Part shown: in pieces, positions 51,415 through 61,679 of the stretch | Position numbering within the stretch: the stretch's first letter is position 1 | Layout of the letters: every line of letters starts with the position of its first letter | Assembly: GCF_000698125.1 (NCBI RefSeq) | Contig: NZ_BAXA01000001.1 | Coordinates: forward strand, 62,001 to 126,000 | Direction of reading: 5' to 3' | Length of the DNA stretch: 64,000 nucleotides | Origin: Geomicrobium sp. JCM 19038 | Lineage (GTDB): Bacteria > Bacillota > Bacilli > Bacillales > Marinococcaceae | Translations under genes and position numbers: made by a program | The notes under the pieces: generated by a model | The model's input: only the letters and a program-made list of their open reading frames with translations | Databases searched by the model: none | What the model was told of the DNA's origin: nothing

Positions 51415-51512
51415 AATAGTGTAAAGCAACAAGTGGAAGCGCTTGTCTTCGTGCTTCTTCGTTGTGTAAAATGGTGATAACGGTTACGTAAGCGATAGAA
51501 GGGTGGGAACAA

Positions 51513-52807
51513 ATGAGTAAGGTGCACCGAATTTCTCTGTTTTTGTTGCTGCTCGTTGCAGGAATGTTTTTGCCGTTTTTATCAAGTGCGCAAAGTGATC
51601 AAACCGTGCATGTGATCCCTGTTGAACAGACGGTAGAGCGGGGGCTTGAAGCCTTTTTAGATCGAGCGATTGACACTGCCGTAGAACAAGGCGCGGACCA
51701 TATTCTACTAGAAATGGATACGCCGGGCGGCGCTGTGAACGCAGCAACGAATATCGTAGGGAAAATACAAGAGACAGAAGTTCCGATTACTACATTTGTG
51801 CTAGGTGAAAATTACGGTGCGATTTCAGCGGGTGCTTATATTGCATTGTACACAGACAATATCTTTATGCAGCCAGGTGCTCAAATTGGAAACGCGAGTG
51901 TGATTGACGGTGCTGGTAATGCAGCAGATCAAAAGGTTGCTCAAAACTGGGCAACAGAGATGCGGACAGCAGCGCAAAGTAGTGATCATGACCGACCACC
52001 AGATATTGCAGAGGAAATGGTGAATCCAGATAAACCCATTTCTTTATCTGCTGATGAAGCTGTTAACAATGGCTACGCTGAAGGAAAAGTCGACAATCGG
52101 GAAGAAGTGCTTGCGAAATTAGATCTTGCTGATGCGGAAATCGTAGAGCAAGAGATTACATTTTTTGAGACGCTAACGAGGTGGATTACTCATCCAGCGA
52201 TGATTTCGGTTCTACTCGCAGTAGGTGCAGTCGCTTAATTGCCGAGTTTTTCACTCCTGGATTTGGCATTGCCGGTTTAATTGGTCTTTCATCCTTAGGG
52301 TTATTTTTCTTTGGTCATTTGTTTGCAGGATTTGCAGGATGGGAAAGTTTAATCCTTCTCATAGTCGGATTAATTCTTATAGTTATTGAAATAGTGTTTA
52401 CAGGCTTTGGATTGTTTGGTTTACTAGGTGTTGGAGCTATTATCGGCAGTATTTCCCTTGCCTCCTTTGATACGTCGCAGATTTTTGTTTCGATCGGAAT
52501 TGCAGTAGCAGCTGCAGCAGCGGCGGCTTTCGTGTTATTTAAGTACTTCGGTCGAATTGGTTTGATGAAACGATTCGTCTTGGCCGATCAGTTGTCAACG
52601 AAAGAATCTGAAGAGCGACACCTGACCCAAAAGCAACTCGTTGGAGAAGTTGGCGTTGCTTTAACCCCACTACGTCCAGGTGGAATCGGTGAATTTAACG
52701 GTCAGAATATTGACGTTGTCACAGAGGGAAGCTTTGTAGAGCAGGGAATAGAAATTCAAGTCGTTCGGACGAACGGGGCAAGTATTGTTGTACGAGAAAA
52801 GCTGTAA
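51513..52807 (+). CDS. yqeZ: NfeD-like membrane serine protease YqeZ (frameshifted near 52233)
   Basis: A long-form NfeD protein. A signal peptide precedes a ClpP/SppA-like protease domain (MDTPGGAVNAATNIV; GENYGAISAGAYIAL with the likely Ser). Four membrane helices and a C-terminal OB-fold (LVGEVGVALTPLRPGGIGEFNGQNIDVVTEG) follow. GTCGCTTAATT lacks one G; repair gives VGLIAEFFTPGFGIAG and 431 residues (B. subtilis 437). It works with the flotillin FloA encoded next. Confidence 0.92.
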
Positions 52808-52833
52808 ACTACAATTAAGGGGGATTTAGTAAC

Positions 52834-53847
52834 ATGGATGAACTATTCAACACAGGTAACATTATGATTATTGTAGTTGTTGCAATTGTAATCATTTTGT
52901 TCGCGATTTTGTTTACTTTCGTTCCAGTTCGTTTATGGATTGCAGCGGTTGCTGCCAATGTAAAAGTAGGGATCTTCACGTTAGTCGGGATGCGACTACG
53001 TAATGTTGTTCCAAAACGAGTTGTAGAACCTTTGATCAAAGCAAAGAAAGCAGGCCTTGATGTAACGATTAACATGCTTGAAGGGCACTATTTAGCTGGT
53101 GGTAATGTGGACCGCGTAATTAACGCTTTAATCGCAGCTCACCGAGCAAATATTGAACTTACATTTGAGCGTGCAGCAGCAATTGACTTAGCGGGTCGTG
53201 ACGTACTTGAAGCGGTTCAAATGAGTGTAAACCCGAAAGTAATTGAAACACCATTTATTGCAGGTGTGGCGATGGACGGGATTGAAATTAAAGCGAAATC
53301 ACGTATTACGGTACGTGCGAACATCGACCGCCTCGTCGGTGGTGCTGGTGAAGATACAGTAATTGCCCGTGTAGGTGAAGGTATTGTATCAACGATCGGT
53401 TCAAACCACGATCATAAGAAAGTTCTAGAGAATCCTGACATGATCTCGCAAACGGTTCTTAGTAAAGGATTGGATTCTGGTACAGCATTCGAGATTCTAT
53501 CCATTGATATTGCGGATATTGATATCGGTAAGAACATTGGTGCAGAACTTCAAACAGATCAAGCTGAGGCAGATAAGAACATTGCACAAGCAAAAGCAGA
53601 AGAGCGTCGTGCGATGGCCGTTGCCAAAGAACAAGAAATGAAAGCTCGTGTTGAAGAAATGCGTGCGAAAGTTGTTGAAGCAGAAGCTGAAGTACCAATG
53701 GCGATGGCTGAAGCATTCCGAGCTGGTAACTTAGGTGTTATGGACTACGTTAATTTCCAAAACGTGCAAGCTGATACAGACATGCGCGAGAGCATCGGTA
53801 AAGCAACACATGATGAAACCGATCAAGATCCTCACCAAAATCGGTAA
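52834..53847 (+). CDS. floA: Flotillin-like protein FloA (YqfA)
   Basis: A 337-residue SPFH-domain scaffold of functional membrane microdomains. The N-terminal membrane-inserting segment (residues ~8-30) is followed by the FloA core ([48 protein letters not shown]) and an Ala/Glu-rich coiled coil ([28 protein letters not shown]). It is intact and 27 bases from yqeZ, so cotranscribed. Confidence 0.95.
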   Translation: MDELFNTGNIMIIVVVAIVIILFAILFTFVPVRLWIAAVAANVKVGIFTLVGMRLRNVVPKRVVEPLIKAKKAGLDVTINMLEGHYLAGGNVDRVINALIAAHRANIELTFERAAAIDLAGRDVLEAVQMSVNPKVIETPFIAGVAMDGIEIKAKSRITVRANIDRLVGGAGEDTVIARVGEGIVSTIGSNHDHKKVLENPDMISQTVLSKGLDSGTAFEILSIDIADIDIGKNIGAELQTDQAEADKNIAQAKAEERRAMAVAKEQEMKARVEEMRAKVVEAEAEVPMAMAEAFRAGNLGVMDYVNFQNVQADTDMRESIGKATHDETDQDPHQNR

Positions 53848-53891
53848 CCGCAACTAACGTAGCGGCTCTCGAATAAAAGGAGGGGTCACCT

Positions 53892-54470
53892 GTGGATTTT
53901 ATATGGATTGTGTTGATTATGTTCATCGTATCTAGTTTGATTAACATGTTCACGCAAAAACAACAAAAGCAACAACAAGAACGTCAAAAGCCTGGTACAG
54001 TTGGTCAACCACAAGATGTAAACAGGCAACCATCGCAAGGTAATCAACGGGAGCAACAACCAACACAAGAGCAGGACAATCCGTTTGGTGACCTAGGCAA
54101 ACAACTTGAAGAAATGTTTGGTGGTGGACAACAACAGCGTACAGACCGCCCTACAGAGCGTCAACCCGAAGCGAATACAGAGATGTATTCTGAAGCGAGA
54201 CAAAATGACGAAGTTGTTGTTAGTGATGAAATGAAAGAATATGAACGTAAACGTGAAGAAGCGAGAAAACGTCGTCTTGAAGCTGAACAACAGTTAAAAG
54301 ATAAAGTTGTCAATCTCGAATCTAAGCGTCGAGTGGCTGATGCGTCTCAAGCGGTCTCCTTTAAAAACATTACGTCAAAAGACGTCGTTCAAGGTATGAT
54401 TTGGTCTGAGATTTTAACCGAGCCGCGTGGTACAAAACCACATCGCATAAGAAGAACACGTTCAAGATAA
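53892..54470 (+). CDS. Hypothetical membrane-anchored Gln-rich protein (yqfB position)
   Basis: 192 residues: one N-terminal membrane helix (residues 2-18), a Gln/Asn/Arg-rich low-complexity linker (20-110), a charged helical part (EMKEYERKREEARKRRLEAEQQL) and a conserved-looking end (ITSKDVVQGMIWSEILTEPRG). GTG 53892 follows AAGGAGG. It takes the place of yqfB in the sigma-W operon, but is longer than the short YqfB of B. subtilis, so I leave the symbol blank. It may act at the membrane with FloA; this is inference. Confidence 0.7.
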   Translation: MDFIWIVLIMFIVSSLINMFTQKQQKQQQERQKPGTVGQPQDVNRQPSQGNQREQQPTQEQDNPFGDLGKQLEEMFGGGQQQRTDRPTERQPEANTEMYSEARQNDEVVVSDEMKEYERKREEARKRRLEAEQQLKDKVVNLESKRRVADASQAVSFKNITSKDVVQGMIWSEILTEPRGTKPHRIRRTRSR

Positions 54471-54482
54471 GTGTCATAAGAT

Positions 54483-54515
54483 AAAGCATCCTCATCGTAG
54501 AGGGTGCTTTTTCTT
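54483..54515 (+). terminator. Intrinsic terminator of the yqeZ operon
   Basis: The 11-base arms AAAGCATCCTC and GAGGGTGCTTT pair with one G-U, followed by TTCTTTT. Confidence 0.85.
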
Positions 54516-54581
54516 TTGTTTACAAACGAAGTGGTAAACAGCCAGTTACATACATACGAATAGATATAGGAGGGAATGTTT

Positions 54582-54857
54582 GTGAGCGCTATCTCAAAGA
54601 AGTTTCGCAAGCTAATTAGCAAAGGGATGCAAATTCCTATTGATGTTACGTTAGGATTGCCGAGGGTGACAATGATCGGTCAATTGCATGTCTATATTGA
54701 GAATCATCAAGGCATTCTTTCCTTTACACCAGAGCGCGTACACTTGCGTCTTACTGACGGCGAGTTAATCGTTGTCGGGCAAAACATCATCATTAAAGCA
54801 ATTTTACCAGAGGAGCTCATCCTCGAAGGAACGATTGATGAAATAAAACATGTGTAA
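54582..54857 (+). CDS. yqfC: Sporulation protein YqfC
   Basis: A 91-residue YabP/YqfC-family protein: DVTLGLPRVTMIGQLHVYIENHQGILSF and LTDGELIVVGQNIIIK are diagnostic. Expressed in the mother cell under sigma-E in B. subtilis; a CATACATA element at 54549-54556 could be part of a sigma-E-type -10, but no good -35 was found. GTG 54582 is preferred over ATG 54576, because AGGAGGG abuts the ATG. It precedes yqfD. Confidence 0.9.
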   Translation: MSAISKKFRKLISKGMQIPIDVTLGLPRVTMIGQLHVYIENHQGILSFTPERVHLRLTDGELIVVGQNIIIKAILPEELILEGTIDEIKHV

Positions 54858-54881
54858 TGAAAGAAGGAGGACGTGTTGATC

Positions 54882-56063
54882 ATGAGCAAAAAAACGTGGC
54901 TCGGCACGGTTGTTACGACGGTTGAAGGAGAGGGAGTTGAATCGTTTATTAACGCATGTACGTCTCAAAACATTCAATTTATGAATGTTGAAAGGACGAG
55001 CATGACAAGCGTGCGCGCAGTTATCCTCATCGAAGACGTAAGAAAGTTAAGAAAAATCGCGCGTAAACGTGGACTCGTTATTCGTTTTTTAGAGAGAGAC
55101 GGCATGTACGTGATCAAAGAGCGGAGTAAGAAGCGATTTGGGTTCATCATTGGAATTGTTGCTTTTTGTGTTGCGCTAGGTTTGCTTTCACAGCTCGTGT
55201 GGAAGGTTGATATTGAGGGCGCTTCTCCTCTCGTTGAACAAGACGTTCGGGAGTGGGCTGCACAAGAAGGCTTAAGAATTGGACAGCCTCAATGGCGATT
55301 AGCTCCAGAAGCAGACATTCAACAACGTGTAACAGAGGAAGTGCCTGGTGCTACTTGGATTGGCGTTGAAAAGATTGGGACAAAATATCAATTCAGAGTC
55401 GTTGAACAACATCTTGCTGAAGAACAAGAACAGCTTACCCCGCGTCATCTAATTGCGAATAAAAATGGTGTTATTCAACAGATGTATGTCGAAAATGGTC
55501 GTGCCGTCGTAAAGAGCAATGACGTCGTTCAAAAAGGAGAATTGCTCGTATCTGGATTGATCGGAAGAGAAGGAGAAGAAACTGCAATTGCTGCAAAGGG
55601 TGAAGTGATGGCTGAGACGTGGTATCAAGGAACAGTAGAAGCTCCTCTTCAATTAAACGGCATTGCATCAACAGGTGAAACGAAAAATCAATACACGTTT
55701 ACTTGGAACGATTATTCATTTGTGTTTTGGAACAAAGATGCTGAAGGGGAATATGAAGAGTTTCATACAGAGACCGATCAGTTAACGTTACCGCTCGGGT
55801 TTGTAACGGTTCCATTACCGATCGAAAAAACGACGTATGAACAACGAGACACGATGACAATTGAGTACAGTGAAGAAGAAGCGATTGAGCATGCGGTATC
55901 AATTGGGAAGAATCATTTAGAGCAGCAATTGGACAACGATGCGAAGATCATCGCTGAAAATATTTTACAGACACAAACAGACAATGGTAAAGTTAAGCTA
56001 TCCATACATTATCAAGTCGTTGAAAATATTGTACAAGTTGCGCCTATACAACAAGGAGATTGA
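54882..56063 (+). CDS. yqfD: Sporulation protein YqfD
   Basis: A 393-residue YqfD-family membrane protein. The cytoplasmic N-terminal part (residues 1-85) has RKLRKIARKRGLVIRFLERDG; one membrane helix (about 90-107) follows, then a long outer domain with VWKVDIEGASPLVEQDVREWAAQEGL (POTRA-like) and GVEKIGTKYQFRVVE. Mother-cell sigma-E regulon in B. subtilis; role in spore formation not defined. GAAGGAGG precedes the ATG. Confidence 0.92.
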   Translation: MSKKTWLGTVVTTVEGEGVESFINACTSQNIQFMNVERTSMTSVRAVILIEDVRKLRKIARKRGLVIRFLERDGMYVIKERSKKRFGFIIGIVAFCVALGLLSQLVWKVDIEGASPLVEQDVREWAAQEGLRIGQPQWRLAPEADIQQRVTEEVPGATWIGVEKIGTKYQFRVVEQHLAEEQEQLTPRHLIANKNGVIQQMYVENGRAVVKSNDVVQKGELLVSGLIGREGEETAIAAKGEVMAETWYQGTVEAPLQLNGIASTGETKNQYTFTWNDYSFVFWNKDAEGEYEEFHTETDQLTLPLGFVTVPLPIEKTTYEQRDTMTIEYSEEEAIEHAVSIGKNHLEQQLDNDAKIIAENILQTQTDNGKVKLSIHYQVVENIVQVAPIQQGD

Positions 56064-56068
56064 GTAAT

Positions 56069-57037
56069 TTGACAGAACGAAAAGTCATTGATTTGCACGT
56101 AGAAGATTCCACAGAATTGCAAACTTTGTTCGGTCCGAATGACACACATCTTAAACGGGCAGAAGAGCTTCTTGGCGTTTCCATTGTTACTAGGGGCGAA
56201 GCGCTCGTTGTGACTGGCAAGGAAGAATATATCAATCGGATTGAACGTGTCTTTTTAAAGCTGCTATCACTGCTTCGACAAGGTACGCTCATTAGTGAGC
56301 GGGATGTTATTTATGCATTGCAGTTGGACGAAGATAAGCAGCTCGATAAGTTAAACCATATGTATCAGGAAACGATTGCAATTAATGCAAAAGGCAAACC
56401 AATCGTTGTGAAAACACTCGGACAACAAAAGTATGTTCGTGCGATTCGTAACCACGACCTGATCTTTGGTATCGGTCCTGCGGGTACTGGGAAAACGTAT
56501 TTGGCAGTCGTTATGGCTGTAAGTGCCTTGAAAGCTGGACAAGTAGAACGCATCGTTTTAACGAGACCAGCTGTTGAAGCGGGTGAGAACTTAGGATTTT
56601 TACCTGGTGACTTGAAAGAGAAAGTTGATCCATATTTACGCCCGCTTTATGATGCGCTTCATGACATTTTTGGTACAGAGCATACGGCAAGGTTAATGGA
56701 AAGAGGGACGATTGAAGTTGCACCTCTTGCTTATATGCGTGGTCGTACGTTGGATGATGCGTTTGTGATCTTAGATGAAGCTCAAAATACGACTCCTGAG
56801 CAGATGAAGATGTTCCTCACTCGTCTAGGCTTTGGTTCCAAAATGATCGTTAATGGCGACCTTACTCAAATTGATTTACCAAAAGGTAAGAAATCTGGTT
56901 TAGGAATTGCGAAAGACATTCTTAGTCATGTGAATGGAATTAGCTTTATTTACCTCGAAGGTGCTGACGTCGTTCGTCATACACTAGTTAAGCGGATTCT
57001 TGAAGCCTATGACACGAACGAAGAATCGTCACTATAG
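56069..57037 (+). CDS. phoH: PhoH family ATPase
   Basis: A 322-residue PhoH-like P-loop ATPase with an N-terminal KH-like domain (ELLGVSIVTRGEALVVTG) and the helicase-like core: Walker A GPAGTGKTYLAV, TRPAVEAGENLGFLPGDLKEKVDPYLRPLYD, Walker B FVILDEAQNTTPEQMKMFLTR. It may be an RNA or DNA helicase; genomic association with ybeY suggests rRNA processing. TTG 56069 is chosen, ten bases after AAGGAG; TTG 56060 is too close to it. Confidence 0.93.
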   Translation: MTERKVIDLHVEDSTELQTLFGPNDTHLKRAEELLGVSIVTRGEALVVTGKEEYINRIERVFLKLLSLLRQGTLISERDVIYALQLDEDKQLDKLNHMYQETIAINAKGKPIVVKTLGQQKYVRAIRNHDLIFGIGPAGTGKTYLAVVMAVSALKAGQVERIVLTRPAVEAGENLGFLPGDLKEKVDPYLRPLYDALHDIFGTEHTARLMERGTIEVAPLAYMRGRTLDDAFVILDEAQNTTPEQMKMFLTRLGFGSKMIVNGDLTQIDLPKGKKSGLGIAKDILSHVNGISFIYLEGADVVRHTLVKRILEAYDTNEESSL

Positions 57038-57058
57038 GGCGAATGGAGGAGAATCGCC

Positions 57059-59196
57059 GTGTCACAGAAAACCAACAAAAAGCAGACTGCTCTTAACAAT
57101 CGTTACATTCGACTAGGGTTGTTTCTGTTACTCGGGGTTCTTCTTTACGTATCAACATTTAACAATGTTGTACCTGAGCAATTGGACATCTCATTGTCTG
57201 AACCAGCTCCACAAGACATCCGTTCTCCTATTACAATTGAACATGAAGAACAAACAGCAGAACGAAGGCGAGAAGCTGTCGCGACGATCGATCCTGTCTA
57301 TACACTTCAAACGCATTATGCAACAACGCAAACAGATAAAGTGAACGCAATCTTTGATTTGGCAATCACACTTCAATCAGAGATGGAAGAAGAATCTGAA
57401 GAAGCTGACGAGCCTCCTAGTACCGATGAACAAGTCGAATATATGCAAGAAGCACTAAGTGAAAACGTTGATCAATCCATTTCTAGCGCAACGATTGAGA
57501 CGCTTTTAACATCTTCAAGTCAAGAGTTAAGAACAGCAAGAGATGTGGCTAGAAATGCGATCTTTGAAGTTATGAACGATGGCATTTCTGTTGATCAAGT
57601 TCCGACGGCGCGTGAAGAAGCAGAAGAGCGGGTGTCTCGTTCTATTACAAGCAGTAGAATGCAAAGTGCTGTGTCTGAAATAACGACGTCTCTTGTAACC
57701 GCGAATTATATTTATGATGATGAAGCGACAAACGAGCAAGTCGAACTTGCGGTTAGTGAAGTCGATCCAGTATTGATTCGAGAAGGGCAACTTCTTGCGC
57801 AAGAAGGAGAAGTCATTGGTCCGGAAGCTTATGAACAAATGCGACTCGTCGGGCTTCTTGATGATAGTACGTCTTTGTATCCATACATAGGGTTGTTAAT
57901 CTTTGTAGGTCTTCTTTTGCTTTTATTGCAATTGTACATGATGCAAACGAGTGCTCCGATTCATAACAGTAATAAATATTTACTTTTGTATGTTATTGTA
58001 TTTGTCGTGATGCTCGTAATCATGAATTTGCAAAGCTTAATCATTCAATTCGACTTAACAGGTGTCATGTGGTTAACGCCGATGGCACTTGGACCGATGT
58101 TGCTTGCACAAATGATTGATTACCGTGTCGCGCTCTTTTCTGCAACGTTGTTTGCGATTACTGGTAGTATTATTTTTAGTCATGCAGCTGCAAGTTCGTT
58201 CCATTCTTCATTCTTAATTTATGCGATTTTAAGCGGATTTGCGGGTGTGTTTTTTATCGGTAAGCAACCGCGGATCTCAAAAGTGCTCCAAGCAGGGATC
58301 TTTGTGGCGCTAATTAACGGTTTAGCGGTTACGTTGCTCCACATGCTGAACAATCAGCAAGTTGTTTTTCAAACGTACGGCAATGAAGTAAGCTTTGCGG
58401 TGCTCTCTGGCTTTTTATCAGCGATTTTGTCTCTAGGCCTCTTGCGTTTTTTGAAACAGGTTTTAATATATTATCGAAAACGAAACTCATTGAATTAACG
58501 AATGCGAACCAACCGCTACTTCGAAAGATCTTGCTTGAAGCTCCGGGAACGTATCACCATAGTGTAATGGTTGCTAACCTTTCTGAAGCAGCATCTGAAG
58601 CAATTGGTGCAAATGGTCTACTTGCTCGTGTAGGTGCTTATTATCATGACTTAGGTAAAACGAAAAATCCGATGTACTTTATTGAAAACCAAATGCAAAT
58701 TGAGAATCCGCACGATCGATTACCGCCAGAGCGAAGCAAGCAAATTATTATTGATCATCCGTATGACGGGGCAGCGATCCTTGAAAAACACAACTTTCCG
58801 AAAGAGATTGTCGATATCGCAAAGGAACATCACGGTACTACTTTATTGAAGTTCTTCTACTATAAGGCGAAAGAACAAGGCAAAGAACCTGTAGAGTCAG
58901 AGTATCGATATCCTGGACCACGGGCACAATTTAAAGAATCGGCGATTATCGGAATTGCAGATAGCGTTGAAGCTGCAGTCCGTTCAATGCCTAATCCAAC
59001 AGAAGAGAAAATTCGAAACCTCGTCGATGCGATCATTCGTGATCGTCTTGTTGACCAGCAATTTAACGAATGTGATATTACATTAAAAGAGTTAGCGACT
59101 GTCGCAGATTCAATGTGTGAAACGTTGAAAGGGACGTTTCATTCTAGAATTGAATATCCAGACGATGAGCAAGGAGAAGTAAAGGAAAATGAGTGA
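57059..59196 (+). CDS. pgpH: Cyclic-di-AMP phosphodiesterase PgpH (YqfF; frameshifted near 58443)
   Basis: A 7TMR-HD membrane phosphodiesterase. N-terminal helix, a large outer domain (residues 45-270), seven membrane helices (280-470), and an intracellular HD domain with GTYHHSVMVANL, YYHDLGKTKNP, HPYDGAAILEKH and KEHHGT. The frame ends as KRNSLN just before the HD domain. Adding a G (CTTGCG to CTTGGCG) gives LLAFFETGFNILSKTKLIELTNANQPLLRKILLE, linking both parts: 712 residues (B. subtilis 711). GTG start after TGGAGGAG. Confidence 0.93.
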
Positions 59197-59647
59197 AAAC
59201 ATTGATGTGATTGATGAAACAAATACGTTAACTGACGAAAGAATAGAGCTCGTCAAAAATGTAATCTTATTCTCGTACAAGCATCTTGAGCTTGATGAAA
59301 CGACGGAATGTTCCCTGGTGTTCGTGCATGAAGATCGAATCCAAGAACTTAATCGTGATTACCGGAATAAAGATGCGGTTACAGACGTATTGTCGTTTGC
59401 ATTGAATGACGATGAACAAATGCCAGGAGACGAGCATGTACTTGGAGATATCGTTATTTGTGTGGAACGAATGAAAGAACAGGCTGAAGAATATGAGCAT
59501 TCAATTGAGCGTGAACTAGCGTTCTTAAGCGTGCACGGTCTATTGCATTTACTCGGATATGACCATATGGATGAAGAAGAAGAACGTGAAATGTTTACGT
59601 TGCAGGAGGAACTTTTAAGCGCTTATGGGTTGGGGAGAGAAGCGTAA
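59189..59647 (+). CDS. ybeY: Endoribonuclease YbeY
   Basis: A 152-residue zinc endoribonuclease for 16S rRNA 3' maturation and ribosome quality control. It has RNKDAVTDVLSFAL, LGDIVICVER, the metal motif HGLLHLLGYDH (HxxxHxxxxxH), and MFTLQEELL. It overlaps pgpH by eight bases. In-frame and intact; overlaps dgkA by 23 bases. Confidence 0.95.
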   Translation: MSENIDVIDETNTLTDERIELVKNVILFSYKHLELDETTECSLVFVHEDRIQELNRDYRNKDAVTDVLSFALNDDEQMPGDEHVLGDIVICVERMKEQAEEYEHSIERELAFLSVHGLLHLLGYDHMDEEEEREMFTLQEELLSAYGLGREA

Positions 59648-60017
59648 ACGTAAAGGCTTTCGCAGGTTACTACATTCTTTTGTATACGCCTTTCAAGGAT
59701 TATACTATGTACTTCGTTACGAACAGAACATGCAAATCCACTTGGGCGTATCGCTTTTGATTATTGTCTTCGGCCTTATGGTCGAATTATCACCATTAAG
59801 ATGGGCGATTTTAATGATTGTCATCGGTGGAGTGATTGCTCTTGAAATGGTCAATACAGCAATTGAACGAATCGTTGACCTCGTGTCGAGTGACTATCAT
59901 CCACTTGCAGGAATCGCAAAAGACGTGGCAGCATCAGCGGTCCTTATCTTTAGTATGATTGCTGTCGTCGTTGGTATTATTATATTTTTTGAACCACTAT
60001 TGCAATGGATCTCATAG
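59625..60017 (+). CDS. dgkA: Undecaprenol/diacylglycerol kinase DgkA-type
   Basis: A 130-residue integral membrane kinase of the DagK family; the Gram-positive type phosphorylates undecaprenol, recycling the lipid carrier for the cell wall. The key residues lie in [26 protein letters not shown] (catalytic Glu) and [11 protein letters not shown]. Three helices are seen. The start at ATG 59625 is within ybeY, at rather long distance from GGAGGAAC. Confidence 0.93.
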   Translation: MGWGEKRKRKGFRRLLHSFVYAFQGLYYVLRYEQNMQIHLGVSLLIIVFGLMVELSPLRWAILMIVIGGVIALEMVNTAIERIVDLVSSDYHPLAGIAKDVAASAVLIFSMIAVVVGIIIFFEPLLQWIS

Positions 60018-60031
60018 AGGAGGAGCATACA

Positions 60032-60415
60032 TTGACGAACCAATTACAACAATTAGCAGAAAACGCACGATCACACGCATACGTTCCTTATTCCACATTT
60101 CAAGTAGGTGCAAGTCTTGAGACGGAAGATGGTACATTATACAGCGGGTGTAACATTGAAAATGCGTCTTATGGATTGACGAATTGTGCTGAAAGAACAG
60201 CCATTTTTAAAGCGATGTCAGAAGGGCATCGAAAAATCAAAAAGCTTTATGTAACAGCAGATACGAAAGGGCCGGTTTCGCCGTGCGGGGCTTGTCGTCA
60301 AGTGATTGCTGAATTTATGGACCAAGACGGAGAGGTAATTCTCGCCAACGTAAACGGAGAGAAGCACTCGGTTACGATCCAACAATTATTGCCAGGTGCA
60401 TTTGGAGCAGGAGAT
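60032..60415 (+). CDS. cdd: Cytidine deaminase (no stop codon before era)
   Basis: A homotetrameric zinc deaminase of cytidine and deoxycytidine in pyrimidine salvage. [22 protein letters not shown] holds the first zinc Cys and catalytic Glu, and PCGACRQVI the other two Cys ligands. TTG 60032 follows GAGGAGGAGC. The deaminase domain ends near [10 protein letters not shown], then runs in frame into Era without a stop. A frame one base over reads DEQK and stops at TAA 60428-60430, resembling normal Cdd tails, so a lost base here is likely. Confidence 0.9.
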
Positions 60416-60418
60416 ATG

Positions 60419-61324
60419 ATGAACAAAAATAATCAATTTAAATCGGGATTTGTCTCATTAATCGGTAGACCGAATGCAGGTAAGTCGACATTATTAAATC
60501 AAGTTATCGGCCAAAAGATTGCGATTATGAGCGATAAACCCCAAACGACACGTAATAAAATTCAAGCGGTTTACACGACAGAAAACGAACAGCTCGTATT
60601 TTTAGATACACCAGGCGTTCATAAGCCAAAACATAAGCTTGGTGAGTTTATGGTCAATCAAGCGCTAGACACGTTAAAAGAAGTTGACGTCGTCTTATTC
60701 TTTATCGATGTCGCCGAACCATTTGGAAAAGGCGAAGAGTTTATTCTTGAATCGCTTAAAAAGATTCAGACGCCAGTATTTCTCGTTATGAACAAAATCG
60801 ATAAAGTTCACCCAGAGCAATTGCTAGAGAGAATTGAAGAATATCGTCATCATTATGATTTCAAAGAAATCATTCCGATCTCAGCATTAGAAGGACAAAA
60901 TGTTCCTGTCTTAGTGGAGAATCTCGTAAAGTACATGCCAGAGGGGCCGCAATATTATCCTGATGAGCAAATTACTGACCATCCTGAACGGTTTATTATT
61001 GCTGAGCTCATTCGTGAGAAGGTGCTTTATCATACTCGTGATGAAATCCCTCACAGTGTTGCGGTTGTCATTGATCAAGTGAAGGAACGCCCTGATCGCA
61101 AAACGTATGTACAAGCAACAATTGTTGTTGAGCGGAATTCTCAAAAAGGAATTGTCATCGGAAAACGTGGGGCGATGTTAAAACAAGTCGGACAAGAAGC
61201 GCGAAAGGATATTCGCAAATTACTTGGAACAGACGTGTTTCTTGAACTATGGGTGAAAGTGCAAAAAGATTGGCGAAACAAAGCGCGATTTTTGAATGAA
61301 CAAGGCTATTCGAATCGAGAATAA
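60419..61324 (+). CDS. era: GTPase Era
   Basis: A GTPase that binds the 3' end of 16S rRNA and is needed for 30S assembly. G1 [10 protein letters not shown]2 region [13 protein letters not shown]3 DTPGVHK and G4 NKID are followed by a C-terminal KH domain with [15 protein letters not shown]. From ATG 60419 it has 301 residues, the B. subtilis length; ATG 60416 is also possible. GGAG lies shortly before. In this sequence it is open upstream into cdd. Confidence 0.95.
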   Translation: MNKNNQFKSGFVSLIGRPNAGKSTLLNQVIGQKIAIMSDKPQTTRNKIQAVYTTENEQLVFLDTPGVHKPKHKLGEFMVNQALDTLKEVDVVLFFIDVAEPFGKGEEFILESLKKIQTPVFLVMNKIDKVHPEQLLERIEEYRHHYDFKEIIPISALEGQNVPVLVENLVKYMPEGPQYYPDEQITDHPERFIIAELIREKVLYHTRDEIPHSVAVVIDQVKERPDRKTYVQATIVVERNSQKGIVIGKRGAMLKQVGQEARKDIRKLLGTDVFLELWVKVQKDWRNKARFLNEQGYSNRE

Positions 61325-61358
61325 GTAAATGTCGTGCAAAAACAATAAGATTTACTCG

Positions 61359-61393
61359 AAACAATGGTGATCTACTCGAAGCCATTGTTTTTT
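61359..61393 (+). terminator. Intrinsic terminator after era
   Basis: The arms AAACAATGG (61359-61367) and CCATTGTTT (61382-61390), followed by a long T-run. TACTCGAA occurs twice nearby, in the left flank and the loop. Confidence 0.8.
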
Positions 61394-61528
61394 TTCGTTG
61401 GACAACTTATAGTCAACATAACGATTATGAAGGTCAGATAGAGGGTAATAACCCAAGTATTACTACTTATGAAGAATTGCACTTATGCTCATTCTAAACA
61501 TATGTTACTTTAAAAGGGGTGCTTTCTT

Positions 61529-61657
61529 ATGTTGAGTTATTGGAAGTTATTTTCTTTAACCGGGAATTTGGATTCGTACCTATTGCATAAGGAAAATGAA
61601 TGCGTTGATGATGGGGAAGAAAGCTTACACGAAATAGAAGAACAAGATAGTGAATGA
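61529..61657 (+). CDS. yqzL: YqzL family protein
   Basis: A 42-residue protein: MLSYWKLFSLTGNLDSYLLHKE matches YqzL, which lies between era and recO in Bacillus. The tail is acidic. AAAGGGG precedes the ATG. Function unknown. Confidence 0.85.
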   Translation: MLSYWKLFSLTGNLDSYLLHKENECVDDGEESLHEIEEQDSE

Positions 61658-61679
61658 TTACTGAGGAAGAAGCGACGAC

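Noticed and set aside
60005-61324. A single bifunctional Cdd-Era gene as the primary annotation
   Set aside because: Each domain has its own start signal and normal length, and a one-base change restores a normal cdd stop. Kept as a finding, annotated as two genes.
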